Shown here piece after piece: positions 59,386 to 64,000 of a stretch of DNA of 64,000 nucleotides (positions are counted from its first letter, which is position 1; each line of letters begins with the position of its first letter). The stretch is taken from positions 620,001 through 684,000 of the forward strand of contig CM065887.1 in NCBI GenBank assembly GCA_033439255.1, given 5' to 3'. The stretch comes from Hericium rajendrae (lineage: Eukaryota > Basidiomycota > Agaricomycetes > Russulales > Hericiaceae). A program made the position numbers and the translations under genes. The notes below the pieces were generated by a model. That model saw only the letters and a list, made by a program, of their open reading frames with translations. It was not told where the DNA came from and did no database searches.

Positions 59386-60112
59386 ACGTCGCTGTGGTTG
59401 GTTGTGAATGATGTGCAATATCTGTGCTTCTTGATATACTGTCTATGTAGAATTAGACATGTACAATATGCGTTGCTGGATGTTGATTTTCCAATTTGTC
59501 CAACGCTTTTGAATCTACGAGTGGCGATGTATAGAACACGGTCACGTTACTGTTTTCTGACGCGCGCTTGCAGGTTAAGCGCCCGCGGTGGCTTTGCAAC
59601 TTCCGCCTAATTTCCGCCGTGTCTTCCGAATTCGTCTGAGTCGTCTTGCAATTGGAGTCGTTTCTGCTCCACGATGTTCAAGCTTTGAAAAATGCTGCCT
59701 CCCATATCCTTGCATTCGTGCGATTAATGCAAGCAGAAAACCCTCTTGACTGACCGGATCGTCGCACAATTGACTGGCCCACGCCTGATATACCCGACGA
59801 GGCGCTGCTCCAAGGATATAACGGCCTTACGTTTTACGTGAACCATTTCTGGCCGTTCTCCGCGCTGTCCTCAGGTTCGACGTGTCGTGTTGCATTCAGC
59901 TGAAATAGGCTCTGTCTCCTATCGCTGTGTCTCGCTTGTGGTCCCTCATTGGATTTTGAAGATGCCCCGGAGATATGTGGTGCTGTCTTTAACCCGTACT
60001 CGTGATGATCATTAGCTTACATCTGCCCTATGTTATAGACCCCCCCAGAAAGCAATTCGGATGACTCGAAGGTAGAGGAAGATACTCCGTGCGCATTTCA
60101 TAGCTAGTTTCT
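59386..60112. other. Intergenic interval with a possible coding remnant
   Basis: About 0.73 kb between the synthetase stop and the next open frame. It holds one frame with coding-like composition (59640-59903) and possibly a missing 5' exon of the following gene. No repeat or RNA gene is seen. Confidence 0.4.
59640..59903 (+). pseudogene. Possible coding remnant interrupted by one stop
   Basis: One plus-strand frame is open from 59640 to 59900 except for a TGA at 59751-59753. Its two halves read like protein (FLLHDVQALKNAASHILAFV, and DWPTPDIPDEALLQGYNGL followed by TFYVNHFWPF). I recognise no family. It could be a decayed gene, a mis-joined exon of the next gene, or chance. Confidence 0.25.
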
Positions 60113-60952
60113 GTGTCACGGTCGATATCTGACACGGCTAGACTCGATAGAGGACCCGACACCATCAAACTGTCCGTCTGGGAACTTGGGGACCTCTACT
60201 CCGAGGTCGAACCCGTCTTTCTGGCTACGTTGCCTGCTGATTTGGAAACCGTCCGGGACTGGAGGCCCGATTACGACTCGTACCCGCCGGAGGACATCGA
60301 GTTTCCGAAATTACTCGGATCTTTATGTTTTCCGCAGTACGAGGATAGCTCAAGACTTGACGAATGTACAGAAGATGTAGAAGGGAAGAGCCGCGATATG
60401 GCGAAGCTTTTCTCGCCGTATTTCCATCATCGCCGCCAGATTTACGAAGCATCTCGCAATCTGACTTACTCGAGCGTGCTTATGGAGATAACAGTTGCAA
60501 AGAAGCGGCCAGAGTCGGGCCCGTTCTGCAAAGTGCAGATTTGTTGCGCAACGCCACACGAATTTGCATCTTTGCATCTAGAGTGTGGTGTACATCCCCT
60601 GCATGTGTATGTTGTCCACACGGCGACTGTTGCGAAGTACCGTAGGCTAAGATATGTATTTAGGCAGGGCTACAGATGGGCGACTGCTGTCGACATTGAT
60701 CGAGACCCTGTCAAACTAGGTCTGGTCCACCTTCTTATGCAATGGCATCTTCGTGATATTGACAAGATCTACCCACCGCCGCCTGACGAGGCTGGGTCTG
60801 AAGACGAAGAGCTGCGAGTGGAGGGCAATGGAAAGCTGATTGGAGAGGAAAATGAGACATTGAGTCCCGAGGAAGCTCGAGCGCGACGGAAAGCAGCGAT
60901 AGAGGACTGGGTGCAGCGAGGATGGCTCGTTCGCAGAACATATTGCTCGTGA
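60113..60952 (+). CDS. Hypothetical protein, 5' end uncertain
   Basis: A single open frame of up to 279 codons; the family is not recognised. The frame opens after a stop at 60101 and its first possible codon is GTG. The first in-frame ATG (about 60398) would drop a third of a well-composed protein, so an upstream exon joined at the CATAG acceptor near 60100 is likely. The visible protein is mixed alpha/beta in character, without membrane segments. It has a motif-like ECGVHPLHVYVVHTATVAKY, then a Pro-rich acidic patch (IYPPPPDEAGSEDEE) and an end RAAIEDWVQRG-like helix (KAAIEDWVQRGWLVRR). It may be a basidiomycete-specific protein. It converges on the disordered nuclear-type gene. Confidence 0.6.
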   Translation: MSRSISDTARLDRGPDTIKLSVWELGDLYSEVEPVFLATLPADLETVRDWRPDYDSYPPEDIEFPKLLGSLCFPQYEDSSRLDECTEDVEGKSRDMAKLFSPYFHHRRQIYEASRNLTYSSVLMEITVAKKRPESGPFCKVQICCATPHEFASLHLECGVHPLHVYVVHTATVAKYRRLRYVFRQGYRWATAVDIDRDPVKLGLVHLLMQWHLRDIDKIYPPPPDEAGSEDEELRVEGNGKLIGEENETLSPEEARARRKAAIEDWVQRGWLVRRTYCS

Positions 60953-61351
60953 GCTATGCGTCTGACTCGTAAGCAAATGGCCAATGGCGACGAAGATATC
61001 AGTTTGGAACCGCCGGACGTCCTTCTCATCTTTGAGTCATCTGCTCATTCCAAGGAGCCTTCCTTTCTTCTGTAACCCTGATCAGCGGACATACGTCGAT
61101 GGTCCCGAGGTCATTTGTCCTAGTACTACGTCCGTCATCCTGAACTTAAATGCCTCTGAACATATTCACATGCAGCCCGTGTTCAAGATAGAGATAAATT
61201 ACTAGACCAAGAGAATACCAAAAAAACAATACGGAACATAAGAATACATATATGTACAATGCGTGATGGAAATGCTGGAGAGACCTCAAGCCTGTAAGTG
61301 TACATACGATGTGCCTATGGTACAAAACAGCAGCCAAAACCAAAGAAAAGA
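60953..61351. other. Convergent 3' interval
   Basis: 399 bp of 3' flank sequence. An A-rich run (accaaaaaaacaatac) near 61218 is the only notable point. No gene is seen. Confidence 0.5.
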
Positions 61352-62578
61352 TCATGTCGTGGAAGGGATTTCACCGTCCTCGCTCAGCTCCCCCTCTTCC
61401 TTTTGGTCTTCCAGCGCAGGCCTCGCGGGTTCTTGGACGGGCGGCGATAGGACAATGGGAACCGCCTTGTTTGGCTCCTCCACAGCATCCGGCACCTTCG
61501 CTGCATCCGGAGAAGGTGTCTCTGGGGGATGAAACACCATTGCAACATCAGGATTAGCGGACTCTTCCGGCGCTTTGCTCTCCTCCGCATCTGCCTTCTC
61601 CGGACTCCCCACCGCAGACACGCCAACAGACTCCGCCGTCACACCATTCTCCGTGTCCGCCTCCTTCGCACGAGCAGCCATAGATACGGACGTCTGCGTC
61701 TCCTCGCTTGCACTCGAGTTCCTCCGCGCGGGCACTGTCCGCGCCGCTGCGGCGCGCGCCCGCGTCGATCGCCGCTCGGGCACCTTCAAGCTATCCTCCA
61801 CCGGGTCCCCGGCCTCCGACGGGTCCGCCGCACCCGGCGGCACCGAGCGCGCCGGGGACCCCGCGTCCGATAGCACGGGCGCAGGCGCGCCGCGCGCTGT
61901 GCGCGTCCGCTTTGCGGGGTACGTCCCGTCTCCATCGTCCGGCTCGCGACGCTTGCGCTTGTTGCCCGCCTGGGCCGCGCCACGCCGCTTACGCGGGCTC
62001 GCCTTCTCGCGCGGGGCGGCGACATCAATGGGCGCGACGAGCGGCGAGCCAGAGGCGCCGTCGTCGGCGTGCGACTCGCGCAGCTTCGCGGCGGGGCGGC
62101 GCGCGCGGGAGGAGGAACGCCGCGTGGGGTCGTCGATGGTGATGGGGTGGGGGTTGCGCAGGCCGAAGGTCTCGGGGTCGATTTCGGGGAGCGCAAGCGC
62201 AAGGCGGCCAAGCGGGTGATATACGGATCTGTGGGGCTGTTTAATGGATGTGGTCCATGACTTTGGTGGATCGGTCGTTTGCGTGGGTTCAGATGCTTGG
62301 GGTGTAGAGGTCTTGGGCGGAGTGCTGTATGAGGACGAGGGGAGGGATGAGGTAGTGTTGAGAGGTGTCTCAACGCGCAGAGAACCGGGGCCGTGTGATG
62401 AAGGGGATTTGTATGTGAATCTGGGTTTTCTCCGATACGAAGAGGTGCTTGTGCTTGTTGTGCTTGATGACGATGATATGGTACATGCTGGAGTTGTCTT
62501 GGTGTCAACATTGAGGCCCTGGACTCTGACGGTAACGGGGTGTCTAGAGCCCGGAACGGTGACTAGAGGACTCTCCAT
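61352..62578 (-). CDS. Disordered basic/acidic nuclear-type protein
   Basis: A single exon of 408 residues from ATG 62578 (MESPLVTVPGSRHPV) to stop 61352. I do not recognise the family. The N-terminal third is Ser/Thr/Pro-rich. A short conserved-looking core (VYHPLGRLALALPEIDPETFG, about 120-140) could be a binding motif. The middle carries nuclear-localisation-like KASPRKRRG and NKRKRRE. The last third is Glu/Ala/Pro-rich and ends KEEGELSEDGEIP. High GC and low complexity leave long antisense frames, which I do not call. It is divergent from the next gene, with 412 bp between starts. Confidence 0.78.
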   Translation of the reverse strand: MESPLVTVPGSRHPVTVRVQGLNVDTKTTPACTISSSSSTTSTSTSSYRRKPRFTYKSPSSHGPGSLRVETPLNTTSSLPSSSYSTPPKTSTPQASEPTQTTDPPKSWTTSIKQPHRSVYHPLGRLALALPEIDPETFGLRNPHPITIDDPTRRSSSRARRPAAKLRESHADDGASGSPLVAPIDVAAPREKASPRKRRGAAQAGNKRKRREPDDGDGTYPAKRTRTARGAPAPVLSDAGSPARSVPPGAADPSEAGDPVEDSLKVPERRSTRARAAAARTVPARRNSSASEETQTSVSMAARAKEADTENGVTAESVGVSAVGSPEKADAEESKAPEESANPDVAMVFHPPETPSPDAAKVPDAVEEPNKAVPIVLSPPVQEPARPALEDQKEEGELSEDGEIPSTT

Positions 62579-62990
62579 GGGGCTGGGACGACAAAGGATA
62601 TATAGATAATGATGCTATGTTGTGGGCCACGTCAAAAGTCGCGGGAGTAGATTGGACGCAGGTGACCGGTCGAGGGGGGTTGGATGAGTTGAAGGTATCT
62701 GGTCGATGAAGTATGGGTCGAGTGCCAGGGAACTGCGTGCCGCAAGAGACGGGGGACGGGGTCTGATATGAGGAGGAGTACACAGGACTGTTCCACGGTC
62801 TGCTGAAGGTCGCGAGAATGGGACGCGCAGAGGCAAAGCAGCCTGTTGGATCCGCAAAATAATTCCGTCATTTAGGATCACGTGATTGCTATTCCTTAAT
62901 TACCGTTCCAGCCGGTCCGGCCATCCCGTCAACCGTTACCCTCACCGTCTTCAAGTCCTCTGGACTTACTTTCGTATAGTCATCCTACAT
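62579..62990. promoter_or_regulatory. Bidirectional promoter interval
   Basis: 412 bp between divergent start codons at 62578 and 62991. On the minus side, ATATATCC-type sequence (ggatatatag at 62598-62607) lies 20-30 bp before the start codon. This is close for a TATA box, so the 5' UTR would be short or the box unused. Confidence 0.4.
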
Positions 62991-64000
62991 ATGTCTCAAC
63001 GTCGGCCTCCACGTCCTTTTGTCTCTGCAGAATACGAATCGTCCGATGCAGAAGAGGACGGGAAGCCCTCCACCAAGCTCTTATATCCCCCTGGGAGTCC
63101 CAACTTCTTCCCTGCGTTGTTAGACCGCGTCAAGCAGGCTTGCCCTGAGCTACCCTTGGACCCTGTCATGTTCCAGTCGTTTATGCTGTCTCTGATGGCT
63201 GGAAACAGGAGTTTTATCTTGCAGACAAGCAAAGAGGATGTCGCATTGGTGCAGAATATGGTAACACTAGTAAGCCCCGATGAGCCTTCCCGCCTTCCAG
63301 GACATGATAGAAATAACACGTTCATCTGATGCTTGCAGCTCTTTAGGAATGTAGTGGGGTATAACACTTACAAGTACAGATATCATCAATCGTCGCAAAC
63401 GCCCTCATCGTTTCTGTCGGGACTGTTCTTCCCAAAACCCAAAGTGCGAAATACTAGCTCCCAATCCACCAACTTCCGGGCCAAATCCAAACGCACGCGC
63501 TCAGTTCCCGCTGAGGCAAGTTCTGCAAGCGATGCCGACGCGGAATCTAGTGGTGACGAGGCGCAGAAGAGGATGCCAAAGTCACGCCCTCCCCTCAAAG
63601 GCAATACTGCTCGTTCTGCCCCCATCATCACGTCGCCTCCGCTTGGCCAGGATAAGGAGAAGACTGCATCAGAACGCCCAGTTGAAAAGGCCGTTCTCCC
63701 GCAGGCTCTTGTCATGTCTGGGATAGAACATGCTGGCGATGTTTGTCAGCGTGCTCTGACCGAAGTCATTTTGACCAGAAAAGTGCCCTTAATGCAGACG
63801 CGTTCTCAAACAAACGACGCCGAAGCCAGTTCATGGGATCTTTCAGAAGACTTTATCATGGTTTATGTCTGTGCTGTGGATCCCCGAGAACGACCACCAA
63901 TACATACAACACTTGTACGTGATTGTTTTCTCTTGCACATCTCCGTGGCTCATAAAATCTTGTTCAGCTTGATCATTTCTCGCTCAGCGCCACCATCAGC
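62991..64000 (+). CDS. N-terminal part of a possible Mg-chelatase-like AAA protein; runs off the right edge
   Basis: Three exons are visible: 62991-63269, 63339-63914 and 63968 to beyond 64000. Both joins keep frame, and the first donor is CTA/GTAAGC. Residues 10-105 form a helical domain (FFPALLDRVKQACPELPLDP, MFQSFMLSLMAGNRSFILQ, LLFRNVVGYNTYKYRYHQ). A Ser/Lys-rich disordered region follows, then VYVCAVDPRERPPIHTTLLD, where the window ends. The last segment resembles the C-terminal half of fungal proteins annotated as Mg-chelatase-ChlI-like, in which a similar DxRERPxIHxxLLDxF block occurs. No AAA motif is visible in the window, so the name is tentative. Confidence 0.65.

Noticed and set aside
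61575-62219. 214-codon plus-strand open frame
   Set aside because: Antisense of the low-complexity, high-GC middle of the disordered protein gene.
1-64000. LTR retroelements, Polinton-like or other virus-derived elements
   Set aside because: I found no reverse transcriptase, integrase, capsid or polymerase motif and no long terminal repeats anywhere in the window.

Overview
The window is nuclear DNA of a filamentous basidiomycete, most likely an Agaricomycete (polypore-like). The reasons are genes densely cut by introns of about 50-60 bp with GT..AG ends and CTAA/CTAAC branch sites, an intron-rich HRQ1 helicase gene, a tandem array of fungal P450s, and typical fungal housekeeping genes (SEY1, RVS161/hob3, SCY1, TAPT1/EMP65). 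No rRNA, tRNA, CRISPR, intact transposon, LTR element or virus-like element was recognised. Exon joins are read by hand from splice signals, reading frame and family knowledge.

Left part (1-24.8 kb). A disordered, probably regulatory protein runs off the left edge on the minus strand. About 4.6 kb without a credible gene follows. Next come a PlsC-type acyltransferase of phospholipid synthesis (+), a Zn2Cys6 transcription factor (-), a short interval with two TA-flanked inverted-repeat elements, the 33-exon HRQ1 helicase (+), the SCY1-family pseudokinase (-), and the TAPT1/EMP65-type ER membrane protein (+), which is divergent from SCY1 across only 197 bp.

Accessory middle (24.9-40.6 kb). Three tandem minus-strand cytochrome P450 genes lie here. 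The first two arose by duplication that included flanking DNA. They share an unusual His in the I-helix oxygen-activation motif, while the third keeps the normal Asp. Around them are a recent 116-bp tandem duplication, a diverged GC-rich repeat pair, and a broken piece of a serine hydrolase gene whose intact copy (class C beta-lactamase/D-aminopeptidase fold, secreted) starts at 35.6 kb. A pair of small secreted DUF5648-like genes follows. The first is intact and the second is a pseudogene that keeps its promoter. The region looks like a duplication-rich secretion/detoxification block, not a full biosynthetic cluster, because no backbone synthase is present.

Right part (40.6-64 kb). In order: a DUF2156 (aminoacyl-tRNA-transferase-like) protein (-), an HSL-type alpha/beta hydrolase (+), an isoprenylcysteine methyltransferase-like membrane enzyme (-), a four-zinc-knuckle ZCCHC9-like protein (+), the BAR protein Rvs161/Hob3 (-), a seven-transmembrane orphan protein with a long Ser-rich tail (+), the ER-fusion GTPase Sey1 (-), acetoacetyl-CoA synthetase (+), an unrecognised 5'-uncertain gene (+), a disordered basic nuclear-type protein (-), and the start of a possible Mg-chelatase-like AAA gene (+) that runs off the right edge.

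Most genes are intact housekeeping genes in alternating orientation. The most unusual signals are the His-for-Asp P450 pair, the DUF2156 protein, the orphan 7TM protein, the micro-exons of HRQ1, and the TA-flanked inverted repeats.
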